Shown in pieces: positions 33,339-41,443 of a DNA stretch of 64,000 nucleotides. Below the pieces are notes generated by a model, which searched no databases, had not been told where the DNA came from, and saw only the letters and a program-made list of their open reading frames with translations. The stretch is from JAAZKA01 sp034926225 (GTDB lineage: Bacteria; Bacillota; Clostridia; Oscillospirales; QAMX01): NCBI GenBank assembly GCA_034926225.1, contig JAYFRF010000007.1, forward strand, positions 62,001 to 126,000, read 5' to 3'. The position numbers and the translations under genes were made by a program. Within the stretch, counting starts at the first letter, position 1. Each line of letters opens with the position of its first letter.

Positions 33339-34858
33339 GCCGCATCCGTTTCGGCGGTTTCCGCCGAAAGCCCGCCTCGCGTACGGCACAAACACCGCAT
33401 GAACTTGATCCGGAATCCGATCTCGATTTCGGGGCGTCGCCGCCGAAGCCCGCCCGAGAACACAGTATCCGTTCCCAGTGGCTTACGCAGACCGTTTCCG
33501 TCGTCGTTCTCATTTTGATCATCTCCGTCACCGTTTTCTGCGTGGCCATGTCGAGCCTGCTGCTGTCCAGTATGCGTACCAATCTCACCGCACGTACCGG
33601 CGCATCGGTCAATTTCTTCAACAAATATGCCAACGCTTCCGATGCCGAACTCTACAGCGGTGCCAAAGCCTATATCGAAGGTTACGAAGATCGCGATATC
33701 GTCGAGCTGCAATTCTTAGATAACGGCGGCCGTGTCGTCTACTCTACCTCCGGCTTCGCCGCCGGGCTGCCTATCGAAACCGAAGACCTGACAGCCGCCA
33801 TGAAGACGGTCTCCTCTTCTTCATGGCACGGCCGCGATCCCGGGAGTAGCGAGAGTATCCTCGCGGTATCCGCTCCGATCGTCTACCCCTCCGGGGAGAT
33901 CGTCGCCTTCGTTCGCTGCGTCAGCTCCCTTGCCAATCTGCACCACCGCATGGTGACCTACATCGCTTTCTCCCTGCTCATCGCACTGTTCGTTCTCGCC
34001 ATCGTCGTGCTGTCAAACAGCTATTTTATCCGCTCCATCCTTGCCCCCCTCGCCCAAATCAACGATACCGCCATGCAGATCGCTCGCGGCCGCTACGGCG
34101 TTCATATCGCGCCGCTCTACGCAAACGAAATCGGCACCCTCTGCGAGACGATCAACCATATGTCCGACGCTATCAACCGCGCTGAGCAGACGAAAAACGA
34201 TTTTATCTCCTCCGTCTCCCACGAGCTGCGCACCCCTTTGACCGCGATCGGCGGCTGGAGTGAAACGCTCCTCTCTGGCGGCGTGGACGACCATGCCGAG
34301 GTTGAACGGGGACTCACCATCATCCGCGACGAAGCCGGACGCCTTACCCGTATGGTCGAGGAGCTTTTAGACTTCTCCCGTATGGAGCGCGGCGAACTGA
34401 AAATCAACATGGAACGCTCCGATATCCTCCCTGATCTCGAGGACGTCGTGTTTATGTATATGGATACCCTCCAAAAAGAGGGCATCGCGCTTGAATTCCA
34501 CGAGGATGAGGACTTGCCCGAGATCGTCTGCGACCGCGCCCGCCTGCGGCAGGTTTTCTTAAACATCCTCGACAACGCCCGCAAGCATGGCGGCGACGGT
34601 AAACACATCCTCGTCACCGCACGCCTCGCGCCCGCCACCATCGACATCGTCTTCCGGGATTTCGGACAGGGTATCCCGCCCGGTGAGCTTCCCCATGTCC
34701 GCGAACGCTTCTATAAGGGCAGCTCCAAGTCACGCGGCAACGGCATCGGGCTCGCCGTCGCCGATGAGATCATCCGTCTCCACGGCGGCAGGCTCGATAT
34801 CGATTCCGTCGTCGGCGAAGGCACCACCGTTACCGTTTCTCTGCCGATCGCCCAGTAA
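33326..34858 (+). CDS. Sensor histidine kinase
   Basis: A 510-residue membrane kinase. A cytoplasmic head of about 45 residues, TM1 (VSVVVLILIISVTVFCVAMS), an extracytoplasmic sensor domain of about 150 residues and TM2 (IAFSLLIALFVLAIVVLS) are followed by HAMP. The dimerisation domain has SSVSHELRTPLTAIGG with His299. The ATPase domain has the N box (LNILDNARKHG), DFGQGIPP and GNGIGLAVADEI. It phosphorylates the regulator encoded just upstream. The large outer domain excludes the intramembrane BceS type. The signal is unknown; a lipoprotein is encoded first in the operon. Confidence 0.95.
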   Translation: MGSLGRIRFGGFRRKPASRTAQTPHELDPESDLDFGASPPKPAREHSIRSQWLTQTVSVVVLILIISVTVFCVAMSSLLLSSMRTNLTARTGASVNFFNKYANASDAELYSGAKAYIEGYEDRDIVELQFLDNGGRVVYSTSGFAAGLPIETEDLTAAMKTVSSSSWHGRDPGSSESILAVSAPIVYPSGEIVAFVRCVSSLANLHHRMVTYIAFSLLIALFVLAIVVLSNSYFIRSILAPLAQINDTAMQIARGRYGVHIAPLYANEIGTLCETINHMSDAINRAEQTKNDFISSVSHELRTPLTAIGGWSETLLSGGVDDHAEVERGLTIIRDEAGRLTRMVEELLDFSRMERGELKINMERSDILPDLEDVVFMYMDTLQKEGIALEFHEDEDLPEIVCDRARLRQVFLNILDNARKHGGDGKHILVTARLAPATIDIVFRDFGQGIPPGELPHVRERFYKGSSKSRGNGIGLAVADEIIRLHGGRLDIDSVVGEGTTVTVSLPIAQ

Positions 34859-34894
34859 TTCCGGCATTTATTAACACTTTTGGGGGTCTTTTCT

Positions 34895-35977
34895 TTGTAC
34901 GAACTGGTTACCGCCGCCACGCGCGGCGCGTATGCGCAATATGTCGAGTCGTCCCCGAAGGGGCATTTTCTCCAGTCCACCGAATGGGCTGCCGTCAAGT
35001 CCTCGTGGAAGTGGGAGGGCGTCCTTTCCCGTGACGAACAGGGAAATATCCGCGGTGCGCTCGGCGTCCTTATCCGCCGTATCCCCGTGCTGCCCTTTAC
35101 CCTCCTCTACGCCGGACGCGGCCCCGTCTGCGATATCCGCGACGAGGCTGCCATCGACGATCTTCTCGCCGGCGTCCGTGAAATAGCCAAAAAGCATCGC
35201 GGCTTTGAATTCCGCATGGATCCCGACGTCCTCGTCTCCGATACCGCTTTCCTCTCTCTCATGCGCAAAAAAGGCTTTATCCTCCACGACGACGGCAAGA
35301 ACTTCGACGGCATCCAGCCCCGCTTCGTCTTCCGCATGAACGTCGAAGGCAAATCCGAGGAGGAAATGCTTGCCTTCTTTACCCAGAAAACGCGCTATAA
35401 CATCCGACTTGCCGTCAAAAAAGGCGTCGAAGTCAGACTCTGCGGCAAGGAAATGGTGCCGGAATTTACCCGAATCATGTCCGTGACCGGCTCCCGCGAC
35501 GGTTTCGCAACCCGCCCCGCCTGGTACTTCGAACGCATCCTCGACACGATGGGCGAACATGCCCGCCTCTACATAGCCTTCTTCGAGGGCAAACCCGTTG
35601 CCGGTACCCTCGCCATCCGCTACGGCGACAAAGTCTGGTATCTCTACGGCGCGTCCGCCAACGAGTACCGCAACGTCATGCCCAATTATCTTCTCCAGTG
35701 GGAGATGATCCGCTGGGCGGTCGAGACGAAGTGCCGTATCTACGATTTTCGCGGCGTCTCCGGCGATCTTTCGGAGGACAACCCCCTCTACGGTCTGTAT
35801 CGCTTCAAAAAAGGCTTCAACGGCGACCTCTGCGAATTCGTCGGCGAGCTTGAACTGCGTATAAACCCCCTCATCGCCGCCGTCTGGCATACCGCCGAAA
35901 AGTCCCGCAAGCAGTATCAGCATTGGAAAAACAAGCGCAGCCCCGCGGCGAAGGATTCCTCCGCCGGGGAAGCGTAA
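34895..35977 (+). CDS. FemAB-type peptidoglycan bridge-forming aminoacyltransferase
   Basis: A 360-residue protein with the two GNAT-like halves of the FemABX family. HFLQSTEWAAVK near the N-terminus and KTRYNIRLAVKKGVEV, YGASANEYRNVMPNYLLQWE and GLYRFKKGFNGDLCEFVGE further on are family hallmarks. Such enzymes transfer amino acids from tRNA to the lipid-II peptide side chain at the inner face of the membrane. The TTG start at 34895 follows GGGGGT. It is encoded between the two-component pair and alanine racemase, a wall-related setting. Confidence 0.9.
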   Translation: MYELVTAATRGAYAQYVESSPKGHFLQSTEWAAVKSSWKWEGVLSRDEQGNIRGALGVLIRRIPVLPFTLLYAGRGPVCDIRDEAAIDDLLAGVREIAKKHRGFEFRMDPDVLVSDTAFLSLMRKKGFILHDDGKNFDGIQPRFVFRMNVEGKSEEEMLAFFTQKTRYNIRLAVKKGVEVRLCGKEMVPEFTRIMSVTGSRDGFATRPAWYFERILDTMGEHARLYIAFFEGKPVAGTLAIRYGDKVWYLYGASANEYRNVMPNYLLQWEMIRWAVETKCRIYDFRGVSGDLSEDNPLYGLYRFKKGFNGDLCEFVGELELRINPLIAAVWHTAEKSRKQYQHWKNKRSPAAKDSSAGEA

Positions 35978-36006
35978 TCGTTAACATAACAAGGGGGGCT
36001 TTGGCC

Positions 36007-37107
36007 ATGAAGGCCTATATCGTCGAACGCGACAAGCTTAAAAACAACATCGATATCGTCAAAAAACGTGCGGCCGGCAAGCCGGTCTACGGCGTCATCA
36101 AAGCAAACGGATACGGCCTCGGCCTTCTGCAGCTCGCACGTGTCCTTCGCGACGAGGGGATCGACCGCTTCGCCATCACCGAACCCGCCGATGCCACCCG
36201 CCTGCGTATGGCCGGTTTTATCGACGAGGAAATCCTTGTGATGCGCCCCGTCGTCACCGAGGCTGACGTCTCCGACATCATCGACTCCCACGCCGTCGCG
36301 ACGATCGGCTCCTATGACGACGCCGTTTTACTGTCGGGTCTTGCCGAAAAACATGCGGAAATCGTCGAAGCCCACATTAAAATCGACACCGGCATGGGTC
36401 GCTACGGCTTCTTCCCCGAGGAAACCGAACGCATTGCTCAGATCTACCGCTTCATGAAGCGCATCAACATCACCGGTCTCTACACCCACTTTAACTGCGC
36501 CTTCGGCAATATGAAAAAGACCGAAGCCCAGCTCGAAACCTTCCTTGCCGTCGCTGACCGGCTACGCGAAGCGGGCTGTAACCCCGGCTGCGTCCATGCC
36601 GCAAACTCCTCCTTCTTATTCCGCGGCGATATCTCCCGCACGGATGCCGTCCGTGTCGGCTCCGCTTTTATCGGCCGATTGCCATGCCGCATTAAAAACA
36701 ATGCCGGTCTACAACCCGTCGGCTACGCGCGCTGCGAGGTCGCTCAGGTGCGCTGGCTCCGTGAAGGGCAAACCGTTGGCTACGGCGCGGCTTATACCGC
36801 GAAAAAGGCTGTCCGCGTCGCTGTCATCCCCTTCGGTTATGCCGACGGCTTCGGCATCGCACGCACTAACGATATTTTCCGTTTCCGCGATAAGCTGCGC
36901 TATATCCTGCACGATGTCCGTCAGCTTTTCTCCCATCGGCGCTTTACCGTCACCATTCGCGGCAAACGTGCCGCCGTCCTCGGACATATCGGCATGGTCC
37001 ACTGTGTTGTCGACGTTTCCGCCATCCAATGCGAAGTCGGCGACGAGGCGATGATCGATGTCTCCCCGATCTACGCTAATCCGATGATCGAACGCTTCTA
37101 TGAATAA
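36007..37107 (+). CDS. alr: Alanine racemase family, PLP-dependent
   Basis: A 366-residue fold-type III PLP enzyme. VYGVIKANGYGLGL has the PLP lysine (Lys32). IKIDTGMGRYGF and VGSAFIGRLP are barrel motifs. The C-terminal beta domain has the conserved catalytic-tyrosine region VGYGAAYTAKK and IPFGYADG. It interconverts L- and D-alanine (or a related amino acid) for peptidoglycan. The ATG at 36007 lies 9 nt from AAGGGGGG; the open frame upstream belongs to overlap with the FemAB gene. It is somewhat divergent from housekeeping Alr, so another amino acid, such as serine, is possible. Confidence 0.88.
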   Translation: MKAYIVERDKLKNNIDIVKKRAAGKPVYGVIKANGYGLGLLQLARVLRDEGIDRFAITEPADATRLRMAGFIDEEILVMRPVVTEADVSDIIDSHAVATIGSYDDAVLLSGLAEKHAEIVEAHIKIDTGMGRYGFFPEETERIAQIYRFMKRINITGLYTHFNCAFGNMKKTEAQLETFLAVADRLREAGCNPGCVHAANSSFLFRGDISRTDAVRVGSAFIGRLPCRIKNNAGLQPVGYARCEVAQVRWLREGQTVGYGAAYTAKKAVRVAVIPFGYADGFGIARTNDIFRFRDKLRYILHDVRQLFSHRRFTVTIRGKRAAVLGHIGMVHCVVDVSAIQCEVGDEAMIDVSPIYANPMIERFYE

Positions 37108-37142
37108 ATCTATAATATATTTATGATATTACAAGTTTCCCC

Positions 37143-37171
37143 TTGCCAAGTTCTCCTAAATCGTGTATAAT
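37143..37171 (+). promoter_or_regulatory. Sigma-A promoter of darA-holB-ricT
   Basis: TTGCCA (37143-37148), 17 bp, TATAAT (37166-37171). Confidence 0.8.
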
Positions 37172-37214
37172 AGATTTGTAATCTTATATGTTCCTTTGAA
37201 AGGTGGTATATGGT

Positions 37215-37538
37215 ATGAAAATGGTTCTCGCAATCATCAATCAGGACGATGCGAACATGGTCGTCAATGCGTTAATGCAGGAAGGCTATTCCATCACGAA
37301 GCTCTCCACCACCGGCGGCTTCCTTCGTGCGGGCAATATGACCATCCTCGTCGGCGTCGAAGACGAAAAGGTGCCCAAGGTCTTAAACATCATCCACAAA
37401 CAGTCCCACAGCCGCCGTCAGGTCATACCGACGGCAAGCGAGCTGGGTATGGGCTACTACCCCTCCATGCCCGTCGAAGTCACCGTCGGCGGCGCTACGG
37501 TCTTCGTCCTAAACGTCGACCAGTTCCAGCGCCTGTAA
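37215..37538 (+). CDS. darA: Cyclic-di-AMP receptor DarA/PstA (PII-like)
   Basis: A 107-residue trimer-forming PII-like protein: MKMVLAIINQDDANMVVNAL, then GFLRAGNMTILVGVEDEKV and VEVTVGGATVFVLNVDQF. These match DarA (YaaQ/PstA), which binds the second messenger c-di-AMP. AAAGGTGG lies before the ATG. The gene order darA-holB-ricT is like yaaQ-(yaaR)-holB-yaaT of Bacillus, which supports the call. The downstream target is unknown in general. Confidence 0.93.
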   Translation: MKMVLAIINQDDANMVVNALMQEGYSITKLSTTGGFLRAGNMTILVGVEDEKVPKVLNIIHKQSHSRRQVIPTASELGMGYYPSMPVEVTVGGATVFVLNVDQFQRL

Positions 37539-37544
37539 CGTAAG

Positions 37545-38432
37545 ATGACCCCGCCGAACGCGGCTTCCCGCCGTGTGCTGTTCGACGCGATCCGTGCGGG
37601 AACGCTGGCCCATACGGTCATGCTTTCGGGCCCCGCGGGCTCCGGTAAGCTCTCGCTCATCCTCGAATGCGCGGATCGGCTTCTGCGTGACCCCTACGGC
37701 CGCGCGCTCCGCCGAGAGCATCCCGATCTCGTGATCTACGACTACGGCGACGATGTCTTCAAGGTCGAATATGCCCGCGCCGTCCGGCTGGAAGCCGCTA
37801 TGTCCCCTACGGAAGCCGACGTGCGCATATTCGTTCTCGCCCATACGCAGAATATGACCCCCGAAGCGCAGAATGCCCTATTAAAGCTTCTCGAGGAGCC
37901 GCTGCCCTCCGTCTATTTCTTTCTTCTCTGCGAAAACGAGAGCGCGATGCTCGAGACCATCCGCTCCCGCTGTCTAAAGCTCGAAACGCAGCCGCCAGAC
38001 GAGGAATCCGCTCTTGCCGAGCTCTCAAAGCTTGCCCCGGATACCGATGTATCCGTCCTCCGCCGCGCGTTGCGTGACACGGGCGGCTATCCGCAAGCTT
38101 CGTATGCGCTGCTCTCCCGAGAGCTGTCCGACGAGGGGCGGGACGCCGCGACACTCGCCGCAAACGTTCTCGACCGGATCCGTGCGGGTGATGAGCTCGG
38201 CCTCTGGCGCATCCTCTATTCCCGCGACAAGCTCTCCCGCGACGAAATGACCGCTTTTCTTGACGCGCTCTCGGTTTCGATTCTCGACACACTCGAAGAA
38301 TCTGTCTACGACCCCGCGCTCACGCGCCTTGCCGCGCTCGTTACCGAAATGCGGGAGCTTGTGCCGAAAAACGTCCATGTGTCGCATATTCTCGGGCTTT
38401 TTTCGCAGTATTTTGTCTCTTTGAAAGGATAA
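37545..38432 (+). CDS. holB: DNA polymerase III, delta' subunit
   Basis: A 295-residue clamp-loader subunit. VMLSGPAGSGKLSLILECAD is a degenerate P-loop, DDVFKVEYARAVRLEAAMSP and QNALLKLLEEPLPSVYFFLL are the delta'/gamma signature blocks (LLKxLEEP), and TIRSRC the sensor-1-like arginine region. Delta' opens and loads the sliding clamp in the clamp loader. The usual zinc cysteines of many delta' proteins are absent. No strong ribosome site precedes it and it starts 6 bp after darA, so translation is probably coupled. Confidence 0.9.
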   Translation: MTPPNAASRRVLFDAIRAGTLAHTVMLSGPAGSGKLSLILECADRLLRDPYGRALRREHPDLVIYDYGDDVFKVEYARAVRLEAAMSPTEADVRIFVLAHTQNMTPEAQNALLKLLEEPLPSVYFFLLCENESAMLETIRSRCLKLETQPPDEESALAELSKLAPDTDVSVLRRALRDTGGYPQASYALLSRELSDEGRDAATLAANVLDRIRAGDELGLWRILYSRDKLSRDEMTAFLDALSVSILDTLEESVYDPALTRLAALVTEMRELVPKNVHVSHILGLFSQYFVSLKG

Positions 38433-38440
38433 TCATCACT

Positions 38441-39292
38441 TTGACTGCTATCATCGGTGTGCGCTTCAAGCGCGTCGGAAAAATATATTACTTTGAACCG
38501 GGAGATGAAACCTTCGCAATCGGCGACCGCGTCATTGTCGAAACAGCCCGCGGCATAGAAATGACCGAGGTCGTTCTCCCAAATCGCGAAATCGATGAAA
38601 CCGAACTCGCACAGCCCCTGCGCAGCGTTATCCGCCGGGCAACGCCGGAAGATTTTAAGGTTGTCGAGGAAAATGCCCGCCGTGCTGTCGATGCTTTTGA
38701 AATCTGCAAGAAAAAGATCGCCGCGCACAAGCTTGATATGAAGCTGATCGAAGCGGAATATACCTTCGACGGCACAAAGATTCTCTTCTACTTCGCAGCA
38801 GAAGGCCGTGTCGATTTCCGCGAGCTGGTCCGTGACCTTGCGTCTGTCTTCCGTATGCGTATCGAGCTGCGTCAGATCGGCGTCCGCGACGAAGCCAAGC
38901 TCTTCGGAGGCTTAGGTATCTGTGGTCGTCCCCTATGCTGCGCGACCTTCCTTGACGATTTCCAGCCGGTCTCCATCAAGATGGCCAAAGAGCAGAATTT
39001 AAGCCTAAACCCGACCAAAATTTCCGGTACCTGTGGCAGGCTTATGTGCTGCTTAAAATATGAACACGAAGCCTACGAGGATCTGATCCGCACCACGCCC
39101 CGGGTGGATGCCATTGTCCAGACACCCGCTGGGCAAGGCACGGTCGTCGAGGTGAATCTCCTCAAGGGTATCCTCAAAGTTCGTCTGGATCGTTCCCCCG
39201 ACAGCATTAAAAGCTTCTCCACTTCCGAATGCAAATCCCTCCGTGAACCCCGCCGCGCACCCGGCAATGACGGCGGAGATGTGTCCCCCTGA
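38441..39292 (+). CDS. ricT: PSP1/RicT-family regulator of RNA maturation
   Basis: A 283-residue protein of the PSP1/YaaT family. It opens IIGVRFKRVGKIYYFEPG, and the central IRQIGVRDEAKLFGGLG-like block is followed by CGRPLCC and CGRLMCC, which are the cluster-coordinating cysteine motifs of RicT. In Bacillus RicT with RicA and RicF binds [4Fe-4S] and helps RNase Y, sporulation and competence. A TTG start follows AAAGGA by 11 nt. It is last in darA-holB-ricT. Confidence 0.92.
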   Translation: MTAIIGVRFKRVGKIYYFEPGDETFAIGDRVIVETARGIEMTEVVLPNREIDETELAQPLRSVIRRATPEDFKVVEENARRAVDAFEICKKKIAAHKLDMKLIEAEYTFDGTKILFYFAAEGRVDFRELVRDLASVFRMRIELRQIGVRDEAKLFGGLGICGRPLCCATFLDDFQPVSIKMAKEQNLSLNPTKISGTCGRLMCCLKYEHEAYEDLIRTTPRVDAIVQTPAGQGTVVEVNLLKGILKVRLDRSPDSIKSFSTSECKSLREPRRAPGNDGGDVSP

Positions 39293-39312
39293 TCGCCCTT
39301 CTATACGAAAAG

Positions 39313-39350
39313 AAAGCCCGCAGCCTTTCATGTGAAAGGCTGCGGGCTTT
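39313..39350. terminator. Bidirectional terminator of darA-holB-ricT and nfeD-floA
   Basis: A perfect 18-bp stem (AAAGCCCGCAGCCTTTCA and complement) with a 2-nt loop and T-rich flank. Confidence 0.88.
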
Positions 39351-39355
39351 CTTTA

Positions 39356-39643
39356 TTATATCCTTCTGCCACCCTTGCGCAGCGCCAGCGGTTTTGCCAA
39401 AACCTCCGCCATGATCACACTGCGTACCAGCTCCTCTTTGGAAATACTGCTTGCGCCCGCACGCTTGTGTACTGTCATCGGCGGTGCGGTTTCTATCGGA
39501 GCATCCTGCTTTCGCTTATGCGCGGTCGTACCTTCCGGTGTGTCTGGGCACAATTCCTTGCCCTCGTCTATCTCCGGTACATCCTGCCCCTGCGTTGTCA
39601 GGTTCGGATCGTATAAGGTATCCCCTTCTTTGATTTCGGGCAT
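39356..39643 (-). CDS. Small protein downstream of floA, unrecognised
   Basis: A 95-residue protein starting 13 bp after the floA stop, with AAGGAGGG ideally placed before the ATG and a terminator right after its stop. This supports real translation. The N-terminal two thirds are polar and likely disordered (many Glu, Asp, Pro, Thr). The C-terminal 30 residues (KEELVRSVIMAEVLAKPLAL then RKGGRR) look like an amphipathic helix with a basic end. It sits where B. subtilis has yqfB after yqeZ-yqfA, but no sequence similarity was established. It may be a partner of the flotillin. Confidence 0.75.
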   Translation of the reverse strand: MPEIKEGDTLYDPNLTTQGQDVPEIDEGKELCPDTPEGTTAHKRKQDAPIETAPPMTVHKRAGASSISKEELVRSVIMAEVLAKPLALRKGGRRI

Positions 39644-39656
39644 AACCTAACCCTCC

Positions 39657-40637
39657 TTACTTCTTCGCCGGTTCCGTCACCGCGCCCTTCGCAATTGAAT
39701 TGCGCATGCCGGTGTCGGCGATGACATTCTGCATCTGATAATAATCCATCACACCGAGCTTCCCCTCACGCAGCGCTTCGGCCATCGCACGCGGAATCTG
39801 CGCTTCGGCTTCCACAACCTTCGCGCGCATCTCCTGCACCGCCGCCTGCATCTCCTGCTCACGCGCGACCGCCATGGCACGGCGTTCCTCCGCCTTCGCC
39901 TGCGCGATGCGTTTATCGGCTTCCGCCTGATCGGTTTGCAGCTGCGCGCCGATATTACGTCCTACGTCAACGTCCGCGATATCGATCGACAGAATCTCAA
40001 ACGCCGTACCGGAATCCAGCCCCTTATGCAGCACCGTTTCCGAAATGCTGTCCGGGTTCTCAATGACCTCCTTATGCGTCTCCGCTGAGCCGATCGTCGT
40101 GACGATGCCCTCGCCGACACGCGCGATGATGGTCGCCTCACCGGCGCCGCCGATCAAGCGATCGATATTCGCACGCACCGTTACCTTCACCTTCGCGCGT
40201 ACCTCAATGCCGTTCTTCGCAATGGCGGAGATGATCGGTGTCTCAATCACCTGCGGGTTAACGCTCATCTGTACCGCTTCCAGTACATTGCGTCCCGCGA
40301 GGTCTATCGCGGCAGCTCTCTCAAACTCCAGCGGGATATTCGCTCTCTGCGCCGCGATCAGCGCGTTGATCACACGGTCGACATTGCCGCCGGCAAGAAA
40401 ATGCGCCTCCAGCTTGTTGATCGGCAGGTCGATACCCGCTTTCGTCGCCTTAATCAGGGGATTCACAATCTTCGTCGGTACCACCCGCCGCAGCCTCATG
40501 CCGACCAGCGTACCGATGCCGACCTTGACATTCGCCGCCGCTGCCGATATCCACAGTGCAACCGGCACAAAGCTGAAAAACAGCGATAGGACGACGATCA
40601 CCAGCGCGAGAAGAAGTAAGTATCCGAAGAATTCCAT
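39657..40637 (-). CDS. floA: Flotillin-like protein FloA
   Basis: A 326-residue membrane scaffold: one N-terminal hydrophobic hairpin (LLLLALVIVVLSLFFSFVP), an SPFH domain with VRAKVKVTVRANIDRLIGGA and IVTTIGSAETHKEVIENPD, and a charged Glu/Ala-rich coiled region (ADKRIAQAKAEERRAMAVAR). FloA organises functional membrane microdomains. ATG 40637 lies 7-8 nt after AAGGAGG; an in-frame ATG six codons upstream overlaps that site. It follows nfeD by 47 bp. Confidence 0.95.
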   Translation of the reverse strand: MEFFGYLLLLALVIVVLSLFFSFVPVALWISAAAANVKVGIGTLVGMRLRRVVPTKIVNPLIKATKAGIDLPINKLEAHFLAGGNVDRVINALIAAQRANIPLEFERAAAIDLAGRNVLEAVQMSVNPQVIETPIISAIAKNGIEVRAKVKVTVRANIDRLIGGAGEATIIARVGEGIVTTIGSAETHKEVIENPDSISETVLHKGLDSGTAFEILSIDIADVDVGRNIGAQLQTDQAEADKRIAQAKAEERRAMAVAREQEMQAAVQEMRAKVVEAEAQIPRAMAEALREGKLGVMDYYQMQNVIADTGMRNSIAKGAVTEPAKK

Positions 40638-40684
40638 AACAAAAGCCTCCTTCATATTTTAAAGCGCACCAAGCGCCCGTTTAC

Positions 40685-41224
40685 TCAAGCTTTCCCGATC
40701 TGCCTGACGACAATACGATTACCTTCCACCCGCAGCACTTCCACAACGGCGCCCGCGGGCAGATACTCACCCTCCGTCACAACGTCGAGCCTTTCTCCGT
40801 CGACCGTAACCGTTCCCGACGGACGCAGCACAGTCAGCGCCATTCCCATCTTTCCCAGATACGCGCTGTACGACGGCGTGCCGACATAGCCGGACTCCGT
40901 ATTCGTCGAGTCACGCAGTATCAGCTTACGCGACAGCTTTCCATGTGATGCCGAATACAGTGCGATCGTCAGGACGATCCCCAATGCCGCAATGATGATC
41001 AGACTGAGGATTAACCCCTCAAGAAAGCTGTTCGCCGTAAAAATGACTGCGGCAAACAAACATAAAAGTCCCATGCCGCCCGCGAGTCCAAAACCCGGCA
41101 AGAATATCTCGGCGGTCAAGAGCGTCAAGCCGACGATGAACAATACGATCGCAATGACCGGCATATTTATAATCGACGTCCATAGTCCGCCGATCACCGA
41201 TTCCGCTACCGTTATTACCGGCAA
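40685..41224 (-). CDS. nfeD: NfeD-family membrane protein
   Basis: A 179-residue protein with three to four hydrophobic segments (IAIVLFIVGLTLLTAEIFLP, then two more), followed by a soluble OB-fold-like beta domain (SGTVTVDGERLDVVTEGEYL then PAGAVVEVLRVEGNRIVVRQ). This is the short NfeD form without the serine-protease domain, which is regularly encoded beside flotillins. The start is a TTG at 41224 after GAGGTGA. It is the first gene of nfeD-floA-small protein. Confidence 0.92.
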   Translation of the reverse strand: MPVITVAESVIGGLWTSIINMPVIAIVLFIVGLTLLTAEIFLPGFGLAGGMGLLCLFAAVIFTANSFLEGLILSLIIIAALGIVLTIALYSASHGKLSRKLILRDSTNTESGYVGTPSYSAYLGKMGMALTVLRPSGTVTVDGERLDVVTEGEYLPAGAVVEVLRVEGNRIVVRQIGKA

Positions 41225-41260
41225 GATGAATCACCTCGCTTTCTCTTATATTCTGCCCAG

Positions 41261-41289
41261 ATTATATCATATCTTTCGTCCCGGCGCAA
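41261..41289 (-). promoter_or_regulatory. Sigma-A promoter of nfeD-floA
   Basis: Reverse strand TTGCGC (41284-41289), 17 bp, TATAAT (41261-41266). Confidence 0.7.
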
Positions 41290-41375
41290 GGCCGTCCCGC
41301 TAAAATGACGTTTTCGGCGTCTGGATTATCACTCTCCGCGTTCCTACCGACATTCTCACCCGGAAACGATTGGCA

Positions 41376-41404
41376 GTATGATTCCCCTTGTGTACGGCTA
41401 TACT
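41376..41404 (+). promoter_or_regulatory. Sigma-F-type promoter candidate for sigG
   Basis: GTATG (41376-41380), 15 bp, GGCTATACT (41396-41404). The -10 matches the sigma-F consensus GGNNANANT at every fixed base and the -35 matches GYWTA at four of five. It lies 40 bp upstream of the sigG start. Confidence 0.6.
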
Positions 41405-41443
41405 CCTATTATTCAGGACGCTTAACAAGAGGGGGATTTTTCT

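Noticed and set aside
34871..35923. Reverse frame of 350 codons opposite the FemAB gene
   Set aside because: Acidic, repetitive composition, no ribosome site, and the forward protein is clearly of a known family.
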